Source of the DNA: Populus alba
Lineage: Eukaryota > Streptophyta > Magnoliopsida > Malpighiales > Salicaceae
Length of the DNA: 64,000 nucleotides
Assembly (NCBI RefSeq): GCF_005239225.2
Contig: NC_133285.1
Location: forward strand, 504,260-568,259
Reading direction: 5' to 3'
Part shown: in pieces, positions 23,163 to 35,279 of the stretch
Position numbering within the stretch: position 1 is the first letter of the stretch
Layout of the letters: each line of letters begins with the position of its first letter
Program-made: the position numbers and the translations under genes
Notes under the pieces: generated by a model
Told to the model about the DNA's origin: nothing
The model's database searches: none
What the model saw: only the letters and a program-made list of their open reading frames with translations

Positions 23163-23324
23163 AGTCACTCCACCATCCACTCTCAAGCAAAGCCTTGCCT
23201 TCTATGCTAGCAAGGCTGGGTCAAGAGCAGCCACGAGACCAGTACTAGATACAAAAATACAGGACAAGAAAAATGAGACGCTTAAAATCGCGAGAAGTTT
23301 TGGCTCATAATCAACGGATGCCAT
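23163..23324 (-). pseudogene. MIK2-like N-terminal fragment, copy D
   Basis: It starts with [15 protein letters not shown] and a signal peptide like those of B and C, with a small insertion (SSTGLV) before AALDPALLA. A one-base deletion at about 23204 (CTATGC for CTGATGC) shifts the frame. Homology continues out of frame to [13 protein letters not shown] and stops at 23163. No LRRs or kinase follow. The upstream region (23325-23640) has an insertion relative to C but retains the conserved flank. A remnant only. Confidence 0.82.
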
Positions 23325-23640
23325 GTTTGCGTGGTAATGCTTCCCTTCAATGATAATGCGAAGTTTATGAATGAAGTGCATGGCATTCCCATGGACTGGT
23401 TCCAAGTCAAGATCGTCTGTGTTTCACGTGTACTTTTCTTCCTGTCTTTTGAAACCAAAGATGATGCATGGGTCCATGCGTTCAATGCAAGACTTTTAAT
23501 TCTATCAATTCCAATGCCTAAGACAATAGCTTCAGATTGTCTAGCAAGTCCTTTTCTTTTTCCACAAAGGAGAAAAAGGTTCACCAATAGTATCATTTGG
23601 AAATTAAGAAGGCCAGTCAGTTAATCTATTCTCCCTGACT

Positions 23641-26215
23641 TTCATGGGTAGAGATCGAGTAGAAAATAATCCAAATACATGTTTGGGGATTTCATTCTAA
23701 GTCTATCCGTATTGCCCACGTCTTTTAGGCCTTACTTTCATAAATAGAGTAGACTATATATTGTTATTACTATGTTGCAGCTAAGATTAATTTTTTTATG
23801 GTTAAAAACTATGTAATTGTTATTATCGTGTTTTTTAGTTGAAAAAAATTAAAACATGTAGAGGTTAAGTTGAAGTGACCTAGTTAACTTAACGGGTTAA
23901 AAAGCAATTTGAAAAACTCTTAAAAATATAGTTTCATTAAAAAAAATTCAAGACGGCATGTTTTTGAAAAAATATCGAGATGAAAACATATTAGATCGAC
24001 TCGGGTTAACCTGTTAAATTCACGACTTGAATCATAAGACCACAATAACCACATACAAAGTAAATCAAAATCAAATATAAAACTCAATTCTCAATTAAAC
24101 CAATGTTAAAAGATGAAATAAAAAAATCAATTAAAAAAAGAGACCAAAAAACAAACAACTCAGGTTAACCTGTCAAAGTTGCTACCTGGGTCTTATAACT
24201 GAAATAACTCATTATAAAACAAATTAAAATAAGTTATAAAGTTTAATTCTCAATCAATCCAATGTTGAAGGATGAAATTGAAAAAAAAAAAATCAATTCA
24301 AAAAAACTGAATCAACTCAAGTTAACCAACCAAACTCGTGACCTATATAATAAGACAAATATGAAGCATTATCCCAAATCAACCAAATGTTAAAGGATAA
24401 AATTGAGAAAAAATAATCAAACTAAAAAAATAACAAAAGAACCTGAGTTGACATATACAACTCGAGATAAAAAATCTCAATGTTTAGGGATGAAATTAAA
24501 AAAAAAAACAAACAAAAAAAAACATGAGTCAACCCAGGTTATTAGCCAAAATTGTGACTCAAATAATGAGGTTAGGATAACTTTATAGAAAGCAAGACCA
24601 AAAAAAAAAAAATTGAAGCCTGATTCCAAAATTAACCAAATGTTGAAGGATAAAATTGAAAAAAATATTAAAAAATAACAAAAAAATTTGATCTGAGTTA
24701 CACTGTCAAACCCATGATCCAAATCAAGAAATCAGGATAACTTTATAGAAAATAAATAAAAAAAATAAACTAAGTCATAGAAAGTAAATAAAAAAAAATT
24801 TATGAAGCTCAATTTTCAATAAACCCATTGTTGAAGGTTGAAATTAAAGAGGGAAAAAATCAACATAAAAACAAGATACAATAAAACGACCTCAGTCTCC
24901 ACGAGTTAACCTGCAAAACATGTGATCCAAGTCATAAGATCGGGATATTCTCATGGAAAACAAACCAAATAAATCATGAAGTCTAATTCATAATCAACTC
25001 AATGTTGAAAGATAAAATTGAAAAAATACCAATTAAAAAAAAAAACTCGAGTCAAATGGGTTAACCCACCAAACTCACGTCTCGAGTCATAAAATCGAGA
25101 TAACCTTATAAAAAAAAACAAAAATAAATAATGAAGTATAATTGTCAATCAACCTAATGTTGAAAGATGAGATTGAAAAAAAAAAATGTCAATTAAAAAA
25201 AACTCAACCCAATCGAGTTAACCCGCCAAATCCGTTACATAGATTATGAGACTAGGCTGATCACATATAAAGCATACCACAATAAATTATGAAGTTCAAT
25301 CTTCAATAAACTAAATGTTGAAGTATGAAATTAGAGAGAAACATAGATTTAGAAAGGAAAAAAAAAAAAAGAGGAAAAAAAACACTATTAAAATAAATAG
25401 TGTTTTATGAGGTGATGAATAATAAAATCATCACCTGTTTTAGTTTATACTGCTAGTTATTTGACATACGCTTCTCTGCGGGTCAGATAATTTTTTTGGA
25501 AGAAAAAATATATGCAAGCTTTTCAAATGTGTTTTTGTACAAAAAGAAATCTAGTTGTGAATCTAAAGGCATATACATGCATTTAATTAAATAAATCAAG
25601 AATCATCTATGTTGATAAATGTAAAAAAATAAAAATAAAAATGTTGACGTGTTGATTCGATTTGCCTAGCTGCAAGTTGATTATTGTTTTTTCCTAACGT
25701 AATGTGTAGATGTTATTAACGTGTTTTCTTATGACGAGTAAAAAATTAACTGTGAAATAAAAAGTCGAAGCTTACATATAATAAAAATATAATGAAGATC
25801 ACATGAGTTAATAAAAAAATGTAAGATCTCAAGCACATTTTTAATGTAGTATAAAAATAAAACAATGTTTGCAATTGTTACATTTAAACATCATTTTCTT
25901 ATTCTTTGTATAATAATTGTTCAAGAAAACAAATTACGAAAGAATAAAGATATGAAAAAAAATAAATTAAAATTAATAATATTACAATGTTTTTGTATTC
26001 TGGTAATTTTAGAGCTAGTTTGTTGTTTATTTTTGCGTTTTAAAAGTATTTTTAAAAAAAATTTATTTTTTTTACTATAAATTAATTTTTTAATGATTTT
26101 TAGATCTTTATAATTTGCTGATGTTTAAAAATAAATTTTAAAAAATAAAAAATATATTATTTTAATATATTTTCAAATAAAAATTATTTTTAAAATAATT
26201 AATACCACAACTAGT
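23641..26215. repeat. AT-rich intergenic repeat, related to 11.65-14.1 kb
   Basis: Same order of parts as 11651-14115: TTTCATG..AGAGATCGAGTAGAAAATAATCC, then TATGTTGCAG, then many units with GGTTAACC and GATGAAATTGAAAAA, then the ATGCAAGCTTTTCAAATG part, then AT-rich DNA. No gene. The shared order between a receptor 5' end and the next receptor's 3' module shows that one ancestral intergenic spacer was copied with the genes. Confidence 0.7.
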
Positions 26216-27228
26216 GCAATACTATTCTATTTGAAATCCCTCGCTGGTATAAGAAGGCTTAAGCCATTAGCTGCTTGGGCTTGTTTCGTATACATGTTAG
26301 AATAGTTTGTTTTGGTTTTGGTTCAATTGAGGGCCCGCGAACAAGAAACTTATGTAGGGCTGTAATCATTAAAGAAAATTATTGAATACACAGCCATGAG
26401 ATAATTAATAACATCCTAAATAAATATATTATCCTTGCATTCTAATTTAATAATTTTTTTTAACGAAAATAAGCTCTCTCTCTTTTCTGTCGTTAGATAT
26501 TATTTGAATTTTACCGGGATATTCTAAATGCCTTGTTTTATAATTAATGGGTTGCTACTGTAAAAAGTTAAAGTCAAGAAGGCTTTTATATTAGGCCTCG
26601 ACAACATTATTTTCTTAATTTTCTTGTTTTTTCTACATGTATTTGGATTTTTTTTCTTTATTTTTTCTGGTTATTTTATAATTTTTATTTTCAGTAAAAA
26701 TAAGTTGAATACTTATTTAAAACAAGTTGTAATTTATTTTTATAACTAGTAGCTAGTATATAAACAATTAAGTTGTATTAGGCCTAGAAAACATTTATAT
26801 TTCTTGTAATTTATTTGATTATTATTGAGAATTATTTTGTCTTCGTGTTGATAAATTAGCTCTGGAGTATCTCAAACCTTTTTTTTAAAAAAAAAAAAAA
26901 AAAACAATTGTTTTCTTTTCAATCTTGTTCAGCTCCGTCAAGCTTTTTCTTAACTAGCCGTTTACCATTGCTTTGCTTTTGATAATTATATCATTATTTT
27001 TAAAATAAAAATTATGATGCACGTTTTTATCTATTAAAACATAAATTTAACTGAATTCTAGTTATCATGTCCATGAAACACCTTGTAATGTTTGATTACT
27101 ATCGCCCCATTCTCCATTCCAGCAATAACTTAGACTTACTAGTAGTAATCTCATTGTTCTTAATTTCAGTGATGGTTTTTTATGTTTCGGTGATTCTTCC
27201 CTTTTAATCCTACTGTGATCTTTATCAG
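26216..27228. repeat. 3'-flank module, variant shared with 44.75 kb
   Basis: Begins AATCCCTCGCTGGTATAAG (weakened TATA) and runs through 26.5-27.2 kb of sequence found almost unchanged at 44745-45735. The variant has an extra stretch (AAGCTCTCTC..GCAATAACTTAGACTTACTAG) not seen in the module downstream of B or C. No gene in this part. Confidence 0.65.
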
Positions 27229-27647
27229 GTTACTTGTGAGCATGTTAATTTACCGAGGAAAGGTTTTGAAAATGAGGTTGTTTCACGGCTCGGAGGGGTG
27301 TTGCAGTGGTGAAGCATATGATAATAAGAGCCTGATGTTTAGTGCTCCTGCAAACAAGTTTTGGGATTGGGCTTTGCCCTCAGAAAGAGATGACAGATGT
27401 TGGTCCTGAGGATTACCTTTCTTTTCCTGGCTTGTCTAAGAGCATCAGGACAGTTGCACACACCCCAAGCTTTCTCTCATTTAAAGATATCATGAAGGGG
27501 AATAAGGATGATAAATATTGCGGTATCAATGGTAAAGAATTTCAACTTCAAAAACTGGTTTCATTCTTTTATAAACCAGAAGCTGACACGAAGAAATCAT
27601 TTTTTCTGCTAGTAAATGTCTCTGAGACAATAAAAACTCTCTTTTAA
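27229..27647 (+). pseudogene. Decayed plus-strand gene, family unknown
   Basis: After a good acceptor (TTTATCAG at 27221-27228) an exon-like frame reads VTCEHVNLPRKGFENEVV, then SRLGGVLQW, ending at TGA. In another frame come SAPANKFWDWALPSERDD and, further on, PEDYLSFPGLSKSIRTVAHT, MKGNKDDKYCGINGKEFQLQ and KSFFLLVNVSETIKTLF, ending at a stop at 27645-27647. The amino-acid make-up looks like real protein, but frames change and I do not recognise the family. The first part recurs at 45764-45890; the second part recurs, more decayed, near 2740, 14580, 36870 and 53720. It sits 3' of receptor genes on the opposite strand. Confidence 0.45.
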
Positions 27648-28068
27648 CTTCTTGCGGTTCCAAACATGAGACATAAATCTTGAAGTGGTATTCCTTCGGA
27701 AGATGATGGAAAATCCCATCCGTGCCAAATGATAAATACCAAAGCACAACATTCGGAAAAAAATCAATCCAAACACTGCTTTTAGGCATCCAATATACAA
27801 GAGCTTGCAGGAACAAATGGAGTTAACAAATATCTTCTGCATATTTCAAGTGGGGATTTGCCTAGTTATAAGATGAGTGATGATTTCAATTTAACCCAGA
27901 CAGTGATGCTCTAATTGATTCTACAGTACACGAGAAAAGTGTGCTTCGTTAAAATTACATACAATGTCACCCTAAAATATTATAAAGACATTTAATGTAC
28001 TAAAAGAAAAAGTTCTTCCAAAATTAAGAAATATTATAAACTTCAATGTGAGCTCAAATTTCACATTT
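27648..28068. other. 3' flank of copy E
   Basis: The module continues with TTCCATCTGTGCC-like and TTCAAGTGGGGATTTGCC stretches, then the conserved 3' UTR. From 27966 it matches the first bases of the window (3' flank of copy A) almost base for base. Confidence 0.6.
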
Positions 28069-31000
28069 TCAACTAGGAACTGTGATATCACCTCCATTTG
28101 CGTACATGCCAAGAGTTCGCAGCTCCAGCAAAGAAATCTCAAGACCTGCCAATGATCTCTTAGGACATAGAAATTCTTGAGACACGAATTTCATCGAAGG
28201 TCGAGATTTTGGATTCGAATGTAAGCAAGAGAATGCCAGAGTTGCAATAATACATATATTCTGTATGACAATTTCATCTGTTGGAGGTGGCAAACAAGGA
28301 TCTAACACTTCTTTCAGTGTAATAGCCCGAGCAGATGATGATAGGATATCTCCTGGATGCATTCCCATCAATGTTTCTAGCGCCACTACTCCAAAGCTAT
28401 AGACATCACATTTCTCTGTCACCACCATAGTATAAGCCAACTCTGTCCATAAACAAATTGAAATTAAATAGTATATAAAAGAGAGTTTGCTTTAATGTTG
28501 GCAGTGGCGGAGCCACATAGATACAAAAGGGAGCAATTGCATGCAATTGCATGGTTGATATTGGAAAGTTATTATTACAACTCATTTCCTTTTTTCTCCA
28601 AGGTACAAATTTTTCTTCAACAGTTAAGTAATTAATTTTTTTACCTTTTACTTTTAGGTAAATTTCTTCATTTTTTTTTATTTATTTTATTATCTAATTT
28701 TAATTTTATTCTTTTATAATTAGTTATTAAAAATATTAGGATTTATGATAATTTAAGGGTTTTGATATGAATATGTTCAAAATAAATATTTAAATCTGCT
28801 AATTTAATCAATTAAATATTTATTTTCTTATTATAAGGAAATAAATTAATATTCATGCAAAACCACTATTCTTAGCATCTCTTGCATTGGTAGAGTAGCT
28901 TACTGAAATTTAATATTTTCACATGATTTGTTTATAAGTAAAATATCAAGTAGAAAAACATGTTTTTCAAGCATTGTTTCTCTTACACAGACACTAGATA
29001 TTATTCCTCAATTAAATATCTAGAAATGATTAAGTATAATTTAATCAATATACTTATCATATGCATATAAATATATAAGTTTTAGGAAGCGGTTTTAAAA
29101 TATAAAAACTCGAAAAAAAACAATTATAATATAAGTTTTTTTATTTTAAAAATATTTTTTAAATTAATTTTACTTGATATGAATTATGATATATGTTTTG
29201 AATTAATTTCTAAACACATATCTGCATAACATAATATTTATTAATAATTTATCTTTTCATTTAAAAAACCTCTGGCACCAGCATGCTGGATGTTGCATGA
29301 CATGAGTGATACACGTAGATAAAGAAGAAATATTTGACCTGGGGCAATGTATCCATAGGTACCAGCAAGTACGGTGAGGTTGGACGAATCAGGATCGAGA
29401 AGTCTAGCCACACCAAAATCTGCAACAAAAGACTTGGATTCTAAATTCAACAGAACATTGCTGCTTGATATGTCTCGATGAACAATTGGTGGGTTGCAAT
29501 CATGATGCAAGTAAGATAATGCGTGAGCAATGTCTTTGATGATGTGTGCTCTTTTCATCCACTTCAATTCCACAGCTTCAACATCATTTCTCAAGGCACA
29601 AAACAAGCTTCCCTTTTCCATGTACTCGTAAACAAGAAACATGCAGTGCTGGTGCAAACAGAATCCATAAAGCTTTACAATGCTCCTGTGACGTATTTGC
29701 GCGAGCAGTTCCACCTCATTTTTGAAACACTTGTCAAAAGCCGGCTCCTCTGCCTCTCGATGATGAAGTTTCTTCAAGGCAACTAATTTCCCACATGGAA
29801 GTTGTGCTCGGTAGACATTCCCATAACCACCGGTTCCGATACAATATCTGAGGTCAAAGTTCTCGGTCGCTGCAATGATGTCTTCATATGCAATCCTCCC
29901 ATCATAATTCCATATGGAAAACAAGTCTCCATTCTTTGATGATGTTGGCTTAGGTTGGGTAGCCTTGCCTCGAGACAGATAACAACATCCGAGACACAAG
30001 AGACAAAGTGAAATGGTGGTGATAGGAAGAAATATCTTGATGGAATGAATCATTCTGTTAGTTTCTGAAGGTAACGAACAATTTGAGAAATCAGGGTGTA
30101 AATATTTGTTGCCCTCAAATGCAGTAGCTTTAAAAGTTGCAGAATCGTTGGTAATTTGCCCATGAAGAAGAAAATCACATGTGAAATAAAAATCAAAGGG
30201 TGTTGGCAAATTCAAGGGAACAGGACCTGAGAGATTATTGTAACTAAAATTCACATATTGTAAAGAGGTCAAATCATATAGTTCGGAGGGTATCTCTTCA
30301 CTTAAATTATTGCAGCTCAAATCTAGGGAGGTCAAATTATTACAATACTTCAAAGATGAAGGGATGTATCCATTGATTTGGTTTAGAGAAAGGTTTAGTT
30401 CTCTTAAACTGCTCATTATAGTAGGAATCGAACCACTAATATTGTTTGAACTCAAATATAGTTCTTCCAAATTTGTCAAGTTTTGTATTTTCAAAGGGAT
30501 GGGTCCATTGATTTGATTGTGAGAAAGGAATAGAAATCTCAAACTGGTTAAATGGCTCATTGTAGTAGGAATCGAACCACTGATATTGTTTGAATTTAGA
30601 TATAATTCTTCCAAATTTATCAAGTTCTGTATTTTTAAAGGGATGGATCCGTTGATTTGATTGTGAGAGAGGTATAATGTTTTCAAGTTTCTTAAATTGC
30701 CTAATGAAAAAGGAATTAAACCACTGATCTTGTTGCCACCAAGATGTAAATATTGTAGATTCGTCAAATTTCCTATTTCTAAAGGGATATGTCCATTGAT
30801 TTGGTTGCTTGAAAGATCTACAAAAATCAAATTGGATAGAAGGCCAGAGTTGAAGGAATTGAACCACCTAAGATATTAGAGTAAAGATCTAATTTTTGTA
30901 GATTCATCAAATTTCCTATTTCCAAAGGGATGGATCCATTGATTTGATTCTCACAAAGAACTAGAGAAGTCAAGTTGGGTAAAAGACCCATAGTTGAAGG

Positions 31001-31529
31001 AATTGAACCAACTAGGATATTAGAACAAAGATCTAAATCTTCAAGGTTCATCAAGTTTCCTATTTCCAAAGGAATGGATCCATTGATTTTGTTCATACGA
31101 AAGATCAAAGACCTCAACTTGGCTAAACTACCCCTTGTTCGAGGGATTGGACCATTAAGCGTATTATAACTCACGTCCAAACTCTCTAGATTTCTCATGT
31201 TCCCTATTTCTCTTGGGAGGGAACCTTCGAGACTATTATGATCTATAAATAAATGCGTTAGATTGTCCAAATGACAAAGTGCCGAAGGGATTGGGCCGCT
31301 GAAGCTGTTATGAGACAAGCTCAAAGTAACAAGATTTTTAAGATTGCCTAGTTCTGGAGGGATGGAATTGGTGAAATAATTGGAAGAAAAATCAAGCTCA
31401 ACCAATCGGCTGAGATTTCCAAGTGAAGACGGTAACTCACCTGTCAGATTATTTGAGGACAGGTTGAGGTATCCGAGTTGTGGAAGGATAGAAATTTGAG
31501 GCGGGATGCTCCCACTGAGCTCATGGTTT
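28069..31529 (-). pseudogene. MIK2-like LRR receptor kinase, copy E, 5'-truncated and frameshifted
   Basis: Exon 2 (28069-28442) is open. Exon 1 is 29339 to about 31529. The intron is 896 bp because of a transposon. The 5' end stops at [12 protein letters not shown], where the copy breaks into unrelated repeat sequence (31530 onward), so signal peptide and LRR cap are absent. A one-base deletion near 30840 (GGCCAGAG for GGCCCAAAG) breaks the LRR frame. The lower half is open and the kinase has GTGGYGNVYRA, VALKK, HRD and DFG. Exon 2 closely resembles copy A, so A and E share a recent ancestor. Without promoter and leader it cannot be a working receptor. Confidence 0.88.
28502..29288. mobile_element. 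Possible hAT-like non-autonomous element in the intron of copy E
   Basis: The intron of E equals that of A except for an insert beginning CAGTGGCGGAGCCAC, which I recall as a common terminus of plant hAT elements. The right end (CTCTGGCACCAGCATGCTGG) is only a poor inverted match. Flanks are TTAATGTTG on the left and GGATGTTG on the right, compatible with a short decayed target duplication. The inside is AT-rich with no open frame. The insertion is clear; the family call is tentative. Confidence 0.5.
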
Positions 31530-31877
31530 CAATTTAACCATATTTCAAGTGGGGATTTGCCTAATTATAACCATATTTCTGCATATTTCAAGTGGGGATT
31601 TGCCTAATTATAAGATGAGTGATGATTTCAATTTAACCTAGACGTACAGAGAGGTAGACTTAATATGATGCTCATATATATTGATACTAGCTATCATGCA
31701 CAAGAAAAGTCTGCATTATTAAAATTACATACAATGTCACACTAAAATATTACAAAGACATGTAGTGTGCTAAAACAAAACAAAAGAAAAAAAGTTCATT
31801 CAAAATTAAGAAATTCTATAAACGTATGCTCTTGGAGGCTCTCGTTGAAGTTCCATGCAAGATCGAAGTTGACTTTT
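31530..31877. repeat. Junction and 3' flank of the orphan exon
   Basis: Starts with a short duplicated scrap (TTTCAAGTGGGGATTTGCC twice within 80 bases, 31554 and 31591). Then the usual 3' UTR flank of a receptor gene follows. It marks a rearrangement joining the broken 5' end of copy E to the 3' end of another copy. Confidence 0.6.
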
Positions 31878-32231
31878 TCAGTGAGGAACTGTGATATCAC
31901 CTACATTTGTGTGCAAGCCAAGATTTCGCAGCTCCAACAAAGAAATCTCGAGACCTCCCAATAATCTCTTGGGAGATAGAAATTCTTGAGACACGAATTT
32001 CATTGAAGGTCGAGATTTTAGATTTGAATGTAAGCAAGAAAATATCAGACTTGCAATGGTACATAAATTCTGTATGACAATCTCATTTGTTGGAGGTGGC
32101 AAACGAGGATCTAACACTTCTTTCAGTGTAATAGCCTGAGCAGATGGTGATAGGATATAAGTTAAACTCTGTCAAATATACAAAGCTGTACACATCACAT
32201 TTCTCTGTCACCACCATAGTATAAGCCAACT
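31878..32231 (-). pseudogene. Orphan MIK2-like exon 2, deleted internally
   Basis: It encodes the kinase C-terminal part ([18 protein letters not shown], then [16 protein letters not shown]), ending at a normal stop. About 42 bases coding for the HPGDILS region are replaced by 22 unrelated bases (near 32158-32180), a net loss of 20 that shifts the frame. The splice acceptor and the start of the intron are kept, but at 32265 the intron changes into the EH-gene block. No exon 1 belongs to it. Confidence 0.85.
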
Positions 32232-32638
32232 CTGTCCATATACAAAACGAAATTAATATATACAGTTAAACAACTCGTAGCACCAAAAATTAAAAAATGA
32301 AGAAAGGGAATGCCAACAGTCATAGTGAAGCAGGCAGCTTCAAATAAAATGCAATTTAAGCAATGTGAGTTGAAATGCCAAGAGTCATTGTTTTCTCAAA
32401 CTACTCAGTTTTTATTGGTCTCAAGAATTTGCCACTCAAAAGAACAAGCATTCCATCTTTGATCTGGATGCCCCCAAACATAAGTTTTTTTACCTCAGCA
32501 AATAAAAATGAAGCAAGGCCATGATGAATAACTTTACAACAATGCAGCATTTCAACACAATCTATACAGCACATACAAAAATTGGCAACCGTGAAAAAAA
32601 ATGGAGAGAGAGGGAGGGAGGGGAAAACCAGATTGCTG

Positions 32639-34352
32639 CTAGAAAGAACTCCAATTGCCAGAACTCTTTTTGGGAGTTTGATCTTCAGATGAAACCTTAA
32701 AGGGGGCACTGGAGCCAAATGGATCTCCATCATCAAATGAAGAGAATGCAAGGCTGTGGCCAAAATCTTTGGAGCTGTTTATGGAGTCGAACCTCGTAAG
32801 CTTTTCTCGTGGTGAAAAGCCTCCTTCATTCATGCTGAAGGAATCAAATCTCGAGTAATTGTCAAAATGGTCCCCTGCTTCGCTGAACCTTGGAGAGTTG
32901 CCAAATCTTGACATTGGGGAACCTGCAACAGATTCTTCAAAAAATATACTCTTTTTCTGGAAAGTATTCATTGTTGATGTGGATTCCGTTCTGATTGGCT
33001 TTAGACCAAAATCATCAGATCCAAAGAAATCTCTCTCGTTCTCAGAAGAGTCCTGCTAGATGACACAACCAAATAATTGAGGGCAATGTGAAGAGATATC
33101 TCAGACTTTTATTATTTAATCGATCACTGCAACACCCATCATAGCAGCAGCACCAATCCATAAAATAATTTTAATCAAAATAATTTGTATCTTTAGCATT
33201 GTTTGAGCTCTCTAATAGCACATGGCATCTCTCACAAAGTTCAACTCACTGTATCGACAATGGAAATGCATCTGGATATCTCATTGGATGATAAAACCTG
33301 AGAACTGCACACAGGTATATTTCACAAGACTTGCCAACAGGTTCACTTCGACCAGAGTGCCTATGCACAAAACATGGAAACCTAAGGATAGATGCATGGC
33401 CCAAGGTATGTGCAAATATGATGGTAATAACAAGAATATGCCTACATTTGTAAAAGCATTCCAGCAATCATGATGTGAGGGTTAAATCAATATAACAGGT
33501 GCAATTCCTTAATGAAGTGATCTATAAAGTGATAACTGCATAGAATGTGCTTCAGCAAGCTACAATTTGAATATCCAACATGTATCCATGCTCAATTGCA
33601 GTAGAATAAAAGAGTGCTTCAGGAATACTGGACTCACCTTGTTGCCTGCAGGGTTAAATCCCCAGACTGAGTCCACATCATCATTTGTGTCAAAGGCACC
33701 CCAAGTTGAATCATCAAAACTTCTATTGCCAAAAATATAAAGTTCATTATCATCATGAAGTAGGCCAACAATCAGCACTAAAGTAGGAGGCATGCAGGTA
33801 AAAGACATGGAAACAAATTGATTGCTGTACCTGTGGGTATCTATATCTGCTTCAGTATTCTTGGCAAAAACATCAGCAAAGTCTTGAGATGGACTTTCTG
33901 AAGCAGCCCTTCCAGCTGGACTGTCTTGAGGGCTTCTTGCAATTTCATCTTCACTGTGGATATATGCAGATTCACTCTCAAGCACATGGTCTCCAGTAAA
34001 AATTCCAGACCTCCCATCTCCATTTGACAATGAATCAGGGGTTAAACTACCATCCGCAGGTGCTCTCTCCTTTTGACCTGAAGCACTTTTCACATCAACA
34101 GTGAGCTCGTTGGAAAACCCTGAAAGTGGAAATGATATGTTGCATAGATAAATTCGAACTCATATTTGTGCAATATTCTTGAGAAAAATCCACTCAATTC
34201 ATGGCATTTATTGGAGATTGGAAAGGCAAAAGGAAGCATGAGGTGTGATAAATAGTTCAATGTAGGGAAGGTAGAGAGCATACCTTCATCTTCAAACTTA
34301 TCCCAGTCTTCATCCCAAGTAGCAGCACCCTCTTGAATTCCTGGTTGCCAGC
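32639..34352 (-). pseudogene. EH-domain/EPS15-like protein gene, last four exons only, copy 1
   Basis: Exons 34284-34352 (5' limit approximate), 33831-34119, 33638-33722 and 32639-33052 splice with GT-AG introns into one frame. The protein tail has GWQPGIQEGAATWDEDWDKF, DGSLTPDSLSNGDGRSG, SFDDSTWGAFDTNDDVDSVW, SRFGNSPRFSEAG and KKSSGNWSSF before the stop. This matches the C-terminal tail of plant EH1/EH2 (Pan1-like) proteins, TPLATE-complex subunits in clathrin endocytosis; the DPF motif in GDPFGSS is the kind that binds adaptors. EH domains and coiled coil are absent, so it is a 5'-truncated gene. The exons themselves show no stops, so the copy is young or expressed as part of something else. 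Confidence 0.82.
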
Positions 34353-35225
34353 CTTGAGAATCACAAATGTAAATCAATTATGACGGGAACCATAACATAT
34401 ATTAATTCATTCAGGAGTTAATGGAATTAATCAAATTCAAACAAAATATTCCAAGCACTGAACAATAAACCAAAAAAATCCAGTAAGCAAACATACAAAA
34501 AGAGATTAATCACACTAAAAGAGAGCAAGCAAGCATACAAAAGTAACGTTTCCCTTCTAATCCAGTGACAATACCGAATTGGCAATCTAAACCTCAAAAT
34601 TGCCATTTCGCAAGCTCAATTATCCAGTCTAGCAGATAACAAGTTCAACTATAGCAATGAAAGAAAATGTGGAGATGAAGAAGCGCACAGGCAGGCAGGC
34701 ACTGACGAGTTGCGCAAAGTAATAGCACGCCTTTCCCTTCCATTTCAGCGAAAATTGTGGATAATTGTGCGATAAATCACCAATTCTAAGTCCCCGAATT
34801 TGCTCACATTATCTAATCTAGAGGATAACAGACAAGTCGAAACAGAGAGGACATCAAGAAGTACAGTAGTACTGATGGGCAACAAAGCTTCATAAATGCA
34901 TCAGGGATTGGCAAATCATCTTTAAAATATTAAATATTAACGATGCCCAACAGAATCACTAACACTTTTAATCAATGATATAATCAAATTAACCGAATTC
35001 CCCCATTAACACCACAAATCAAACTTAAACTCAAACTCAAATACCCTTTTCTTCTTACTGCTCTGTGAGCAAATTAGGAAACAGCAAAGATCACAAGCAA
35101 GAGAAAGAAACTCCTTACATTTCAAAAACATTGAAATGCAAAATCCCATTACAACAGCCATACCTATATCCTCCTTGAGCTATCAAAAGGTCTCCAATTT
35201 ACAGAGATTCCAAAAACCCTCTTCC

Positions 35226-35279
35226 CTACTTCTTGTTTGGCAATTCAACAAGTAGGTCCAGGAGAATTGAACCATCCAT
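35226..35279 (-). other. Short open frame in leader-like sequence of the EH block
   Basis: Reading leftwards, a CT-rich stretch (35330-35400) is followed by GAATAAGGGAAATAAGCCCTAA and an ATG at 35277-35279 opening 17 codons to TAG (35226-35228). The style is that of a plant 5' leader. It may be the first exon or leader of the same EH gene with the middle deleted, or of another gene. The same frame is in copy 2 near 52193. Speculative. Confidence 0.25.

Noticed and set aside
33222..33473. Plus- and minus-strand frames in the EH block intron (also at 50113-50364)
   Set aside because: They lie within the intron between the last two EH exons, have no domain, and are open in both copies only because the block was duplicated recently.
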